The notes under the pieces were generated by a model. The model had not been told where the DNA came from and did not search any database. It was given only the letters and a program-made list of their open reading frames with translations. The position numbers and the translations under genes are program-made. A stretch of DNA of 36,929 nt. It comes from DATKDP01 sp035546335. Its GTDB lineage: Bacteria; Acidobacteriota; Thermoanaerobaculia; Gp7-AA8. Below, piece after piece: positions 9,301 to 16,514 of the stretch (position 1 is the stretch's first letter; each line of letters starts with the position of its first letter). The stretch covers positions 1-36,929 of the forward strand of contig DATKDP010000128.1 of NCBI GenBank assembly GCA_035546335.1. Direction: 5' to 3'.

Positions 9301-11619
9301 CGTCTGCAGACTCTTGAGGAGAAACTGGTAGACCTGCATCGCCCCGCGCAGATTGTTGCTCCGATAACAGGCATCGCCCAGCTTCTCGCGAATCTCTGCG
9401 CGGCGCGTCTCCTCACCCGACAGGTCCATCAGCTCGAGCGCGATTCGGTAAAACTCCGCCGCCTGTTCGTGGGCCAGCGCCATCCCGGCGAGATCTCCCG
9501 CGCGAATGGAATAGGCGATGCCCTTCCCCTCGTCGTTGCCGCGGGCGTAGTGATAGGCCGCCTGTCCGACCACCTCCGTGACTCCCTGCTCGAGCAGCGT
9601 CTCGAGGGCTTCCGCAGCCCTTCGATGTGCCTCGGTGCGGCTCGCATCGTCGGCGGACGAGTAGATCAGCTCTCGAAGGCTCATCTGCGGAAAGTAGAAG
9701 GTCCTTCCATCGACCGATTCTTCGAGAAGACCGGCGCCTGCAAGCCGGTTCAATGACGCATACGATTCTTCAGCACTCAGTCCAACGACCTTCGCAAGGA
9801 GGGCGAGATCGACTTCCTGCCCGAGCACCGATGCTGCCTGCAGAAGGGCGAGATCCTCCCCGGCGAGATTCTCCAGACGTTCGTTCCAGAGCGCCGCGGC
9901 TCCTCCCGGAATCCGCAGCCCGTGAATGCCATCCATGTCCGCAACCCAGCCGTCCGCTCTCGACTGCAGATGCCCATGTTCGATGAGGTGCTCGATCACG
10001 CGCCGGATGTCGAGCGGCGATCCACCCGACTCCCACAGAATCCATCGGACGAAATCGTGAGGCACCGGCGACATGCCCAGCAGGGACTCGAGATACTCGC
10101 GGACCTCCGCCTCGGTGAATGCATCGAGGCGAAGAATCGGAATGCTTCCTTCCTTCGCCCGTTGCTCCCACGAGGCGAGCGAGGCCGCGTCGCCCTCTGG
10201 CACTGCGTCGGGCTCGAGAGTCGTCAGCGTACCGATCACCAGGAGGCTCGATCCACGCGATTCTCCGACCAGAAACGAAAGGAGCTCGATCGAGGCCGGA
10301 TCCGCCCACTGCAGATCCTCCACGATCAGAATCAGCGGTAGACCTCCCGCCCCCACTGCGCTCAGAAAGCCGTGAATGTCCTGAATCGACTGGACGATTC
10401 GGTTGAACAGGCGGAACTTCTGTGCCTTGCCCGTGCGCGCTTCACTTCCCGTCTCCGCTCCCGGTCGCAGGAGCCGGCGGATCTCTCCGGCGGGATCGAC
10501 ATCGGGACTGATCGCCGCGAGCATCTGCTGAAAAATCTCGACGAACGGAGCATAGACGCTCTTTCTGTTGACCGGACAGCGGCCGACGAAAACACGGGCG
10601 CCGTCGATCTGCGCGCGAAGTGTCGTCTCGCGGACGAGGCGGCTCTTGCCCGTTCCTTCCCTCCCCTCGACGATGAGTCCTCCACCATGGCCGCGCCGCG
10701 CCTCGTCGATCGCCTGAGAAATGGCCGCGGCCTCCTCGGTTCTCCCGATCAGCGGTGCGGCCAGCAGCTCGGCGCGATGCGGCGCGAGTCGCGTCGTATC
10801 GACGCGATTCCCTGCGAGCATCGCCGCGTCGTGAAGCAGTGCAGCGGCGGTCGGATAACGATGGCGCGCATCCTTCTCGAGAAGCCTCAGAATCAGACGC
10901 TCGAGACGGTCTGGAATGCTCGGATTGATGCGGGACGGCTTTCGAAGTTCTCCCGAAAGATGAAATCGAATGATTTCCAATGCCGGAAGTCCATAGGTCG
11001 GCAGCGCACCCGTGACGGTCTCGTAGAGCGTCATGCCGAGGGCGTAGAGATCGGCGCGAGAGTCCACCCGATCCTGCCGCAGTACCTCGGGGGCCATGTA
11101 GTGGAGCGTTCCTCGGATCCGCCGGTCGAGAACCTCGCTCTTCTCGGCTACCATGCCGAAATCCATGATCTTCACGCGGCCCCCCTCGTTCACGAGGATG
11201 TTGGAGGGCTTCAGATCGAGATGGATGATTCCGGCATCGTGAATGTGATGGAGCGCCGAGGCGATCTGCACGAGAACCTCGTAGAGCGCATCCCAGTTCT
11301 GGCCGTCGAAAAACTCCGTCAGCTTCCTTCCCGCAAAGTACTCCATGGTGAAGTAGGGGTAACGGGAATCGAGAAGGCCGAAGTCGTAGACGCGGACGAT
11401 GCCGGGATGATCGAGCGCGGCGAGCGCCGCGAACTCCTTCTTGAATTGCAGCACGTCCCGCGGCTCGAAGAACTCGTGGCGCAGCAGCTTCAGCGTCTCC
11501 TCCCGCTGGTCGGCGAGGTCGAAAACGCGGTAGACGCAGGTCGTCGCGCTCTCCTTGAGGACCGACTGCAGCTGGTATTGCGGGGGGAGAACGATCTCTC
11601 CGGTGACGGGACTGCTCAT
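6340..11619 (-). CDS. Giant Ser/Thr kinase - AAA ATPase - TPR - GAF - sigma54 activator - Fis-type HTH protein
   Basis: 1759 residues. Order: kinase domain (14-268) with Lys44, HLDLKPSN 133-140, DFG 153-155 and MAPE 175-178; STAND/AAA_16-like ATPase (about 290-550) with Walker A GREGTGKS 319-326 and Walker B LILIVEDLQWAD 429-440; about 550 residues of TPR-like helices (680-1230); GAF domain (about 1245-1400); sigma54-interaction AAA+ domain (1430-1665) with GESGTGKG 1458-1465, GAFTGA 1505-1510, Walker B 1523-1530 and RPGN-type WPGNIREL; Fis-like HTH (1715-1755). The GAFTGA loop is intact, so it can be expected to contact sigma54 and remodel a closed promoter complex. The kinase glycine loop is degenerate (LKESATTCVYRV), so phosphotransfer is uncertain. 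ATG 11619 is preceded by AGGAG. It is followed by a small membrane protein. Target promoters were not identified. Confidence 0.93.
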   Translation of the reverse strand: MSSPVTGEIVLPPQYQLQSVLKESATTCVYRVFDLADQREETLKLLRHEFFEPRDVLQFKKEFAALAALDHPGIVRVYDFGLLDSRYPYFTMEYFAGRKLTEFFDGQNWDALYEVLVQIASALHHIHDAGIIHLDLKPSNILVNEGGRVKIMDFGMVAEKSEVLDRRIRGTLHYMAPEVLRQDRVDSRADLYALGMTLYETVTGALPTYGLPALEIIRFHLSGELRKPSRINPSIPDRLERLILRLLEKDARHRYPTAAALLHDAAMLAGNRVDTTRLAPHRAELLAAPLIGRTEEAAAISQAIDEARRGHGGGLIVEGREGTGKSRLVRETTLRAQIDGARVFVGRCPVNRKSVYAPFVEIFQQMLAAISPDVDPAGEIRRLLRPGAETGSEARTGKAQKFRLFNRIVQSIQDIHGFLSAVGAGGLPLILIVEDLQWADPASIELLSFLVGESRGSSLLVIGTLTTLEPDAVPEGDAASLASWEQRAKEGSIPILRLDAFTEAEVREYLESLLGMSPVPHDFVRWILWESGGSPLDIRRVIEHLIEHGHLQSRADGWVADMDGIHGLRIPGGAAALWNERLENLAGEDLALLQAASVLGQEVDLALLAKVVGLSAEESYASLNRLAGAGLLEESVDGRTFYFPQMSLRELIYSSADDASRTEAHRRAAEALETLLEQGVTEVVGQAAYHYARGNDEGKGIAYSIRAGDLAGMALAHEQAAEFYRIALELMDLSGEETRRAEIREKLGDACYRSNNLRGAMQVYQFLLKSLQTRSSEDDAVYASAGVMKKIGKVLSKRSETEAALSYFQNALRIYERLGTAADKAEMYSRIAWMQKQKGDLAEAERAARHALSIAEQAGLTRQLGYVKNTLGLIAATRGEWQEARGCFSEAIAVADASDSDHLRKVARANLAGVMFRLGDWDLALELYRGNLEQSESEGDLWDLVSAYNSVGQIEMSRGNFHLAADLFERSVRYAEKLGAPESEGFAQANLGRALEMLGRWPEAREHYRKSIEIDGFDEGKPNRVAVYVPLARLLGKLGDFAKALGYAQRACDTAERCRHDPLLAEGRFVLAQIERERENHPDAFRHAEEAMSIFERLGDVHATARVHAFLADLLFRTQSLNEATLHAETAIEIASGLKDRHTVARAEWVAGKILFTTGNREEAEQKFELARGVFDELDTPFESGRALFELGLLKDEPEEATQTIREAIRIFERLEASADLERARGALFRIRPAGRVAEGSVIGLYEVVKVINSTLHLEEVLNRVLDIALRRLRAERGMLILNDPITSEPRTRVVRNIHDGVEEGSRRSPQAITREVIQSGRSIISADARADDRFIDSDSVISDNIISTLCVPLVIRDQIAGAIYVDHRQTRHLFSQRDLNFLEAFADQAAIAIENARLYEELENAKVRLSLENESLRREVLVEKHLDSVVGHSEVVARIQFTIRKAAASISTVLLRGESGTGKGLVARIIHNAGPRRNGPFIKFNCAALPETLAESELFGHEKGAFTGADRRKLGRFELSNGGTIFLDEIGRISLAMQAKLLRVVEEKEFERVGGTQTLKTDVKIIAAANNDLERAIEEGTFREDLFYRLNIIPLVLPPLRDRKEDIPLLAEHFIRKICRDLGIEPKRLEPGVIDFFMQHRWPGNIRELEATLHRAIVMSSGDLLRISDFYGLLGEVRQPKEDAPVTTMPDEVLSPFVKRLPINDGAYEDIMARVDRQLIRQALSESGGKIREAARRLGLARNTLKAKLQKYDISASE

Positions 11620-11820
11620 CCGCTGGGTCTCCTGACTGGTCGCAGCAGCAGCACGGTAGCACGAACCGGGTAAAAAGATAACCCACCGGCAAGGCATTCG
11701 TTCGATGAGAGTTACGGCGTTCCGGGTGAATGGTCGTGGAGCGAGTTGTGGATTTGAGGCAAAGATTGACCCAGCGCGATCGGCCATCGCCAATGTCAGA
11801 TGACCCAGGGGCACGGGCTA
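11620..11820. other. Upstream region of the giant regulator, no gene seen
   Basis: This stretch precedes the minus-strand ATG at 11619 and must contain its promoter, but I see neither a good sigma70 pair nor a TGGCAC-N5-TTGC sigma54 site. It is followed by a heptanucleotide array. Confidence 0.4.
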
Positions 11821-11996
11821 TGGCAGATAGCGGTATAGCAGATAGCAATATGGCAGAGGGCAGAGGGCAGATAAGGGCAGATAGCAGAGGGCAGATGGGA
11901 GATGGGAGATGATGGCGCGTGGCAGAGGGCGCGTGGCGGAATGTCCTCTTCCCAGGCTTCTGGTTTCTGGTTTCTGCCATCTGCTATCTGCCATCC
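11821..11996. repeat. Heptanucleotide-period repeat array 1 (two opposing halves)
   Basis: The left half (about 11821-11935) is purine-rich with degenerate 7-base units of the GCAGATA/GCAGAGG type. The right half (about 11947-11996) is pyrimidine-rich with in-phase units TCTGGTT, TCTGCCA, TCTGCTA, TCTGCCA. The halves are roughly reverse complements and could fold on each other. The last codons and stop of the minus-strand Smr gene lie inside the right half. Confidence 0.8.
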
Positions 11997-12277
11997 CCCC
12001 GCGCCAGCAGAACCACCGTCGCTCCCCACCCCCCTCCAGTCGGATCGGCATCGTGATATTCCTCGACCCACTCGAGCGATTCCAGCAGCGATCGGATGAT
12101 CTCTCGCTGAACGCCGATGCCGCGACCGTGGATGAGGCGAACCTGGCGGAACCCTCTTTCCCGTGCCGCTGTCAGGTAGTCGAGCGCAACGTCGCGTACC
12201 TCGCGCGGAGCGAATGGGTGGAGGTCGAGCACATCCTCGATCGGAATCTCGATCGGCTCCTCGTCATCGTCCATCAT
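11984..12277 (-). CDS. Smr-domain protein (MutS2 C-terminal-like)
   Basis: 97 residues from ATG 12277 (99 from ATG 12283). Smr motifs are visible: LDLHPF near residue 17, IHGRGIG in the middle, and GGGWGATVVLL near the end. Smr domains are nucleases or nucleic-acid binders found alone or at the end of MutS2. An acidic N-terminal leader (MMDDDEEPIEIPIED) precedes the fold. The start at 12277 is preferred because AGGGAG is then 7 bases upstream. Longer in-frame starts up to 12442 would run across the mglA-like start on the other strand. The final GDGR residues and TAG stop are encoded by a heptanucleotide repeat array. It is divergent from the MglA-like gene. Confidence 0.82.
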   Translation of the reverse strand: MMDDDEEPIEIPIEDVLDLHPFAPREVRDVALDYLTAARERGFRQVRLIHGRGIGVQREIIRSLLESLEWVEEYHDADPTGGGWGATVVLLARGDGR

Positions 12278-12428
12278 CGGCATTCTCCCTGAAGCGCCCT
12301 TCGGGCCGAGCATACCTCGGGAATGTTTTGTATTTCTGACGCAGAGAGGAAACCCCGGGCTCGGGCGTGGGGGTGGGGCCGTTGGGGCGGCTTGTCGCCG
12401 AAGAGTTGCAGTGCGATACTTCTTCGAC

Positions 12429-13559
12429 ATGGTCCTATTCAATCACGCAACCCGTGAGATCACGGCCAAGATCGTCTACTACGGCCCGGGCCTCTGCGGC
12501 AAGACGACCAACCTGCTGGTGATCTTCGACAAGCTCGATCCCGACACCAAGGGGAAGATGCTCTCGCTCGCCACCAAGAGCGATCGAACGCTCTTTTTCG
12601 ATCTTCTTCCGGTCGACATCGGAAAGATCGGGAACTTCAATCTCCGTCTCCAGCTCTACACCGTCCCCGGCCAGGTCTTCTACAACGAGACGAGAAAGCT
12701 CGTTCTCAAAGGGGCGGACGCGGTGGTCTTCGTCGCCGATTCGCAGCCTTCGATGCTGCAGTCGAATCGGGAAAGTTTCGCCAATCTTCTCGAGAACCTC
12801 GAGGAGAATCAGATCGATGCAAACGACATCCCCATCGTCATCCAGTACAACAAACGCGACATTCCGGGAGTGCTTCCCGTCGAAGAGCTCGAGCAGCAGC
12901 TCGGTCTCGACGGCTACCCGTTCATCGAAGCGGCCGCCCTCCAGGGTGACGGGGTGATGGAGACCTTCAAGCTCGTCACCAAGATCAGCGCCAAACACCT
13001 GATCGCAAAACTTCAGGGGCGTCCCCCGAAACCGAGCAAACGACAGGAAAAGAAGGGCGAAGGGCGAAAGAGCGCACCGAAGGCGCCCTCGACGGTACCC
13101 GATGCAATCGACGAAGCGGCACCCTTCCCGGAGGCTTCGCCGCTGGATGCGGGCTACGAGAAAATGGAGGAAGTCTCTCTGGAACAACTCCTGGAAGGAC
13201 GCGACCGTCCGGCCACGATGTCCGGCAACATCCCGATTCCGCCGCTGCCGATCGAGGAGGACGTCGAAGAGCTGGGCTCCCACGAAATGATCGCTACGCC
13301 GTTGTCGGAGGTGGAGGTCCCGTTTCTGGAGCCGGAGATTCCGGAGGTCACGCCCTCGTTTCTCACTCCCGACTCTTCCGAGACTCCCTTTCTCGAGCCG
13401 ATTCCCTCTGCTTCCGGCAACGGCCGGATCGTCGAGCTGGAGGCGGAAGTCGACGCGCTCCGGAGCGAGCTGCACCAGCTGCGCGAACAGCACGACACAC
13501 TGCGGCTCGATGTGGCGAAGCGACTCGAGGAGCTGATCCAGCTGGTTCGGCCGTCATGA
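12429..13559 (+). CDS. MglA-like small GTPase with long C-terminal extension
   Basis: 376 residues. Residues 1-197 match the bacterial Ras-like MglA family: MVLFNHATREITAKIVYYGPGL at the start, P-loop GPGLCGKT 19-26, TVPGQ 78-82 (the MglA-type switch II lacking the usual DxxG Asp), and NKRD 141-144. MglA switches between GTP and GDP states at a cell pole and usually works with the activator MglB, which is not in this window. Residues about 198-330 are a charged, Pro/Glu-rich linker, and about 332-376 are a predicted coiled coil (IVELEAEVDALRSEL). Typical MglA is about 195 residues, so the tail is extra. The ATG at 12429 aligns with family starts; a GTG at 12411 is an alternative. Confidence 0.9.
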   Translation: MVLFNHATREITAKIVYYGPGLCGKTTNLLVIFDKLDPDTKGKMLSLATKSDRTLFFDLLPVDIGKIGNFNLRLQLYTVPGQVFYNETRKLVLKGADAVVFVADSQPSMLQSNRESFANLLENLEENQIDANDIPIVIQYNKRDIPGVLPVEELEQQLGLDGYPFIEAAALQGDGVMETFKLVTKISAKHLIAKLQGRPPKPSKRQEKKGEGRKSAPKAPSTVPDAIDEAAPFPEASPLDAGYEKMEEVSLEQLLEGRDRPATMSGNIPIPPLPIEEDVEELGSHEMIATPLSEVEVPFLEPEIPEVTPSFLTPDSSETPFLEPIPSASGNGRIVELEAEVDALRSELHQLREQHDTLRLDVAKRLEELIQLVRPS

Positions 13560-13630
13560 CCTGGCTGCCGCAGCTTGACCACGCCTCGTCACCCAACTAT
13601 AGTTCCAGGAAAACTTATTTGGAGGCCCCG

Positions 13631-14413
13631 ATGCGTTCCCCCCTGCTCACTCTTTTCGCTGTCCTGATCCTCGTCGCGATGACCTCGTGCAAGGCGAAGG
13701 AGATGCTCGAGGAGGCATCCATCTCCAGAGACCTGGCCAAGAAAGGCACCACCGACCTCCTGAAGGAAGTGGCCGACGACGAGTACACCCCTCCGGCGGA
13801 CGGCCGGCTGACCGAAAGCCAGATCCAGATGTACCTGAAGGTCCGCGAGCACGAGAAAGAGATTGCCAGGGTGGCGAGGAAGGAAATGGAGCAGCACGCG
13901 AAGGCGGCGGAGAAGAGCGGCGAGAAGTCGCTCTCCGGAATGATGGCGGGCTTCAAGGCGCTCGGCTCGATCGCCGACTTCGCGACCGCCGACATCCGCG
14001 CGGCGAAGGAGCTGGGCTACAACACGCAGGAGTATCTCTGGATCAAGGGGCAGGTTCTCGCCGCGAGCACGTCCGAAATGACGCAGCAGATGGCGAAAGC
14101 TTCGAGCGCGTGGATCGACAGCTCACACCAGCAGCTCAAAAAGCAGCATGAGGAAGCGACCGATCCGCAGCTCAGGAAAATGTACGCCGACATGCTCGCC
14201 GGGCTCGATCAGCAGAAGACCGAGATGCAGCCGGAAGCAGAAGATCCGACGATCGCGTACAACCGGTTGCTTCTCAGCAAGTACGAGAACGCTCTCGACG
14301 CGCTCACCAGCGAGCTCGCAAAATACGAAGCGACCGAAGGGGAAGCGAAAGAGGGAATGAAGAAGTTCGAGGACGAGCTCGCGAAGAGCGCGGAGGAAGC
14401 GGCTGCGAAGTAG
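13631..14413 (+). CDS. Putative helical lipoprotein of unknown function
   Basis: 260 residues, family not recognised. The N-terminus is a lipoprotein signal: MRSPLL, a hydrophobic run, and Cys20 in VAMTSC, followed by Lys. The mature part is almost entirely alpha-helical and charged (many Glu, Lys, Ala), with likely coiled-coil stretches such as 75-100 and 200-255. ATG 13631 is chosen because GGAGG (13621-13625) lies 5 bases upstream and because it begins the signal peptide. It lies 71 bases after the MglA-like gene on the same strand and could be cotranscribed. Confidence 0.78.
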   Translation: MRSPLLTLFAVLILVAMTSCKAKEMLEEASISRDLAKKGTTDLLKEVADDEYTPPADGRLTESQIQMYLKVREHEKEIARVARKEMEQHAKAAEKSGEKSLSGMMAGFKALGSIADFATADIRAAKELGYNTQEYLWIKGQVLAASTSEMTQQMAKASSAWIDSSHQQLKKQHEEATDPQLRKMYADMLAGLDQQKTEMQPEAEDPTIAYNRLLLSKYENALDALTSELAKYEATEGEAKEGMKKFEDELAKSAEEAAAK

Positions 14414-14494
14414 CCGCGCCGGTGAAGAGGGAATGACACCGCGAACCTTGCCGTCATCCTGAGCGAGGGCGGGAGCGCCTGATTTTCCTGCCCG

Positions 14495-15643
14495 ATGTCC
14501 GAGATCACCAGCCAGCTCCGCTGCTCGTCGTGCTCTGCGACGTTTGCGATCGATCGCCTCCACAACCTCTGCTCTGCCTGCGGCTCGCCTCTGCTCGTCG
14601 CCTGGGATCTCGCCCCGGCACCGCAGCTCCGCGAGATGATCCGCGCACGGCCGGCGACCATGTGGCGCTATCGCGAGCTGCTCCCGCTCGACGCCGCCAC
14701 CGAGATCATCACCCTCGGCGAAGGCATCACGCCGCTCCTCGCTCTCCCGCACCTTGGGCGAAACCTCGGGCTCGATCGCCTCTTCGCCAAGGACGAATCG
14801 CGCAACCCCACCCGCTCGTTCAAGTCGCGCGGCATGGCCGCCGCAGTCACCATGGCGAAACGCTTCGGCGCTTCGCGTCTCGCCGCGCCGACCGCCGGGA
14901 ATGCGGGATGCGCGCTCGCGGCGTATGGCGCCCGCGCGGGACTGCCTGTCTTCGTCGCCATGCCCGCCGATACGCCGCGCTCGATCATCGACGAATGCCG
15001 CAGCTACGGTGCGGAGATCGACCTGGTGGAGGGCGTCATCACCGTCGCCGCGAAGCGCGTTCAGGAGCATGTCTCGGAGCACGGCGGATTCGACCTCTCG
15101 ACCCTCGAGGAGCCCTACCGCGTCGAAGGAAAGAAGATCATGGGCTACGAGCTGCTCGAGGATCTGGGGCGCCTTCCCGACGTGATTCTCTACCCCACCG
15201 GCGGAGGGACCGGGCTGATCGGCATGTGGAAGGCGTTCGACGAGATGGAGCGCCTTGGCTGGATCGGTCGCGAGCGGCCGCGGATGATCTCCGTACAGTC
15301 GAATGGATGCGCGCCGATGGTGCGCGCGTTCGAGCAGGGAGACGAGCGTGCCGCGGAATGGGAGAATCCCGAGACGGCGGCGTGGGGGCTCCGCGTGCCG
15401 CGCGCCATCGGCGACCGGCTCATGCTGGCGGTACTGCGCGACTCCGGCGGGGCGGCGGTCGCCGTCGAGGAGCGCCAGATCGAGCCTGCGGCCGAACGGC
15501 TCCGCACGATCGAGGGGCTCGACGCAGGACCCGAAGGAGGAGCCGCCGTCCTCGCCCTGCAGACGCTTCTCGAGCAGCGGCGCATCGATCGCGGCGACAC
15601 GGTCGTTCTCTTCAACACGGGGGGGAACAAGTACTTCGGGTGA
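14495..15643 (+). CDS. thrC: Threonine synthase (PLP-dependent, zinc-ribbon type)
   Basis: 382 residues. It converts O-phosphohomoserine to threonine. Visible are an N-terminal zinc ribbon with Cys10, Cys13, Cys26 and Cys29, the PLP lysine Lys110 in NPTRSFKSRG, a substrate segment with TAGNAG, and the PLP-phosphate glycine loop TGGGTGLIG. The C-terminal NTGGNKYFG closes the fold. Fold-type II PLP relatives (cysteate synthase, diaminopropionate lyase) also carry such motifs, but the zinc ribbon plus NPTRSFK favours threonine synthase. ATG 14495 has no clear Shine-Dalgarno. Between it and the lipoprotein gene is a short gap containing the TTGCCGTCATCCTGA repeat fragment at 14448-14462. No other threonine-pathway gene is adjacent. 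Confidence 0.9.
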   Translation: MSEITSQLRCSSCSATFAIDRLHNLCSACGSPLLVAWDLAPAPQLREMIRARPATMWRYRELLPLDAATEIITLGEGITPLLALPHLGRNLGLDRLFAKDESRNPTRSFKSRGMAAAVTMAKRFGASRLAAPTAGNAGCALAAYGARAGLPVFVAMPADTPRSIIDECRSYGAEIDLVEGVITVAAKRVQEHVSEHGGFDLSTLEEPYRVEGKKIMGYELLEDLGRLPDVILYPTGGGTGLIGMWKAFDEMERLGWIGRERPRMISVQSNGCAPMVRAFEQGDERAAEWENPETAAWGLRVPRAIGDRLMLAVLRDSGGAAVAVEERQIEPAAERLRTIEGLDAGPEGGAAVLALQTLLEQRRIDRGDTVVLFNTGGNKYFG

Positions 15644-15647
15644 CCTG

Positions 15648-15846
15648 CCGAACTTGTCGCGGATGCTGGGGACAACCATCGCGAGATCGCCTGACCCTCG
15701 CGTCGCATCCGCGACAAAGTTCGGCCACTTCCGGCTCTCGTAGGGACGAAGCAGTGAGCCGCGAGATGCCGCATCAGGCTCGCTCGACTGCCCGGAGCGA
15801 ACAGCTTCGTACGGCCCCGGCGAAGTGTGAGTCTGTGGCCGAAGTT
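15648..15846. repeat. Imperfect direct repeat, copy 1 (about 197 bp)
   Basis: It begins with CCGAACTTGTCGCGGATGC, whose reverse complement (with one extra base) occurs inside at about 15704-15724. It continues through a segment starting CTCGTAGGGACGAAGCA and ends at a GAGTCTGTGGCCGAAG stretch. It matches 16146-16341 with scattered substitutions and small indels. The CTCGTAGGGACGAAGCA block is also shared with the ends of the MITE-like element at 5557-5801, so the families are related or chimeric. Confidence 0.8.
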
Positions 15847-16008
15847 TGTCCGCTTCGGCCAGCCGCGGCCGGACCTCGTCCCCTCTCGCACACCGAAGCG
15901 GACAACTTCGGTCCTGGCCCGAATCGCGGCCGACGAGCTGGACCGAGAGCACAAGCCTGAGAGATCGTCCCGCGACGCGGCTCGAAGCTCGAGCTCGTGG
16001 TAAATCGC

Positions 16009-16108
16009 GAGGCCGCGAAGGCGGCCGACACAACCTCAGCCCCGCCCGTGAGGGCGGGGTTGTCGATCCCGTGCATGTCATTCGGAAGGCCGCGAAGGCG
16101 GCCGGCAC
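16009..16108. repeat. GC-rich double-palindrome repeat, one full and one partial copy
   Basis: The full copy, 16009-16062, contains two hairpins: GGCCGCGAAGGCGGCC, then CCCCGCCC-GTGA-GGGCGGGG. A partial copy with only the first hairpin is at about 16087-16108. The same unit occurs at 27708-27759 and 27780-27832, and inverted in part at 28028-28052. Confidence 0.8.
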
Positions 16109-16145
16109 AGCGGCCGGCTCGGATAGATCTCGCGATCGGTCAAGA

Positions 16146-16378
16146 CCGAACTTGTCGCGGATGCCGGGTCTGACCATCGCAAGATCGCCTGACCCTCGCG
16201 TCGCATCCGCGACAAAGTTCGGCCACTTTCCGCCCTCGGGACGAAGCAGTGAGCCGCGAGATGCCGCATCAGGCTCGCTCGACTGCCGAAGGCGAACAGC
16301 TTCGTCCGGCCCCGGCGAACTGTGAGTCTGTGGCCGAAGTTCGCGTCGCATCCGCGACAAAATTCGGCCACTTTCCGC
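16146..16378. repeat. Imperfect direct repeat, copy 2, with an extra sub-block
   Basis: Bases 16146-16341 are the second copy of the unit at 15648-15846. A third copy of the internal block CGTCGCATCCGCGACAAA follows at 16343-16378, giving a nested pattern. Together with copy 1 and the double-palindrome repeat, it fills the 871-base gap between thrC and the metalloprotease gene; no gene is seen there. Confidence 0.8.
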
Positions 16379-16470
16379 CCGCCCAGCCGGCAATGACGGT
16401 GACCCCGGTCACGGACGAGCTGGCGGAGAGCACATACCTTCTGTACAATGCGTTAGTTATTTACCGTTGC

Positions 16471-16498
16471 GAAGGGAGCGGCAGACCCCGCTCCCTTC
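16471..16498 (+). promoter_or_regulatory. 11-bp hairpin immediately before the metalloprotease ribosome-binding site
   Basis: GAAGGGAGCGG (16471-16481) and CCGCTCCCTTC (16488-16498) are perfect inverted arms around a 6-base loop. The Shine-Dalgarno GGAGG is at 16504-16508, 5 bases later. A possible -10, TACAAT, is at 16444-16449. A leader hairpin this close to the ribosome site could stabilise the mRNA or modulate initiation. Confidence 0.55.
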
Positions 16499-16514
16499 AT
16501 TCCCGGAGGCTCGA

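Noticed and set aside
7501..9756. 751-residue plus-strand ORF opposite the giant regulator
   Set aside because: Shadow of the TPR/GAF coding region; composition is an Arg/Leu/Asp mix without motifs.
11821..11996. Possible CRISPR array
   Set aside because: Units are 7 bases, degenerate and without unique spacers; no cas genes nearby.
14123..16393. 756-residue minus-strand ORF across thrC and the repeat region
   Set aside because: Crosses a clear threonine synthase gene and intergenic repeats; repeated peptide segments only mirror the DNA repeats.
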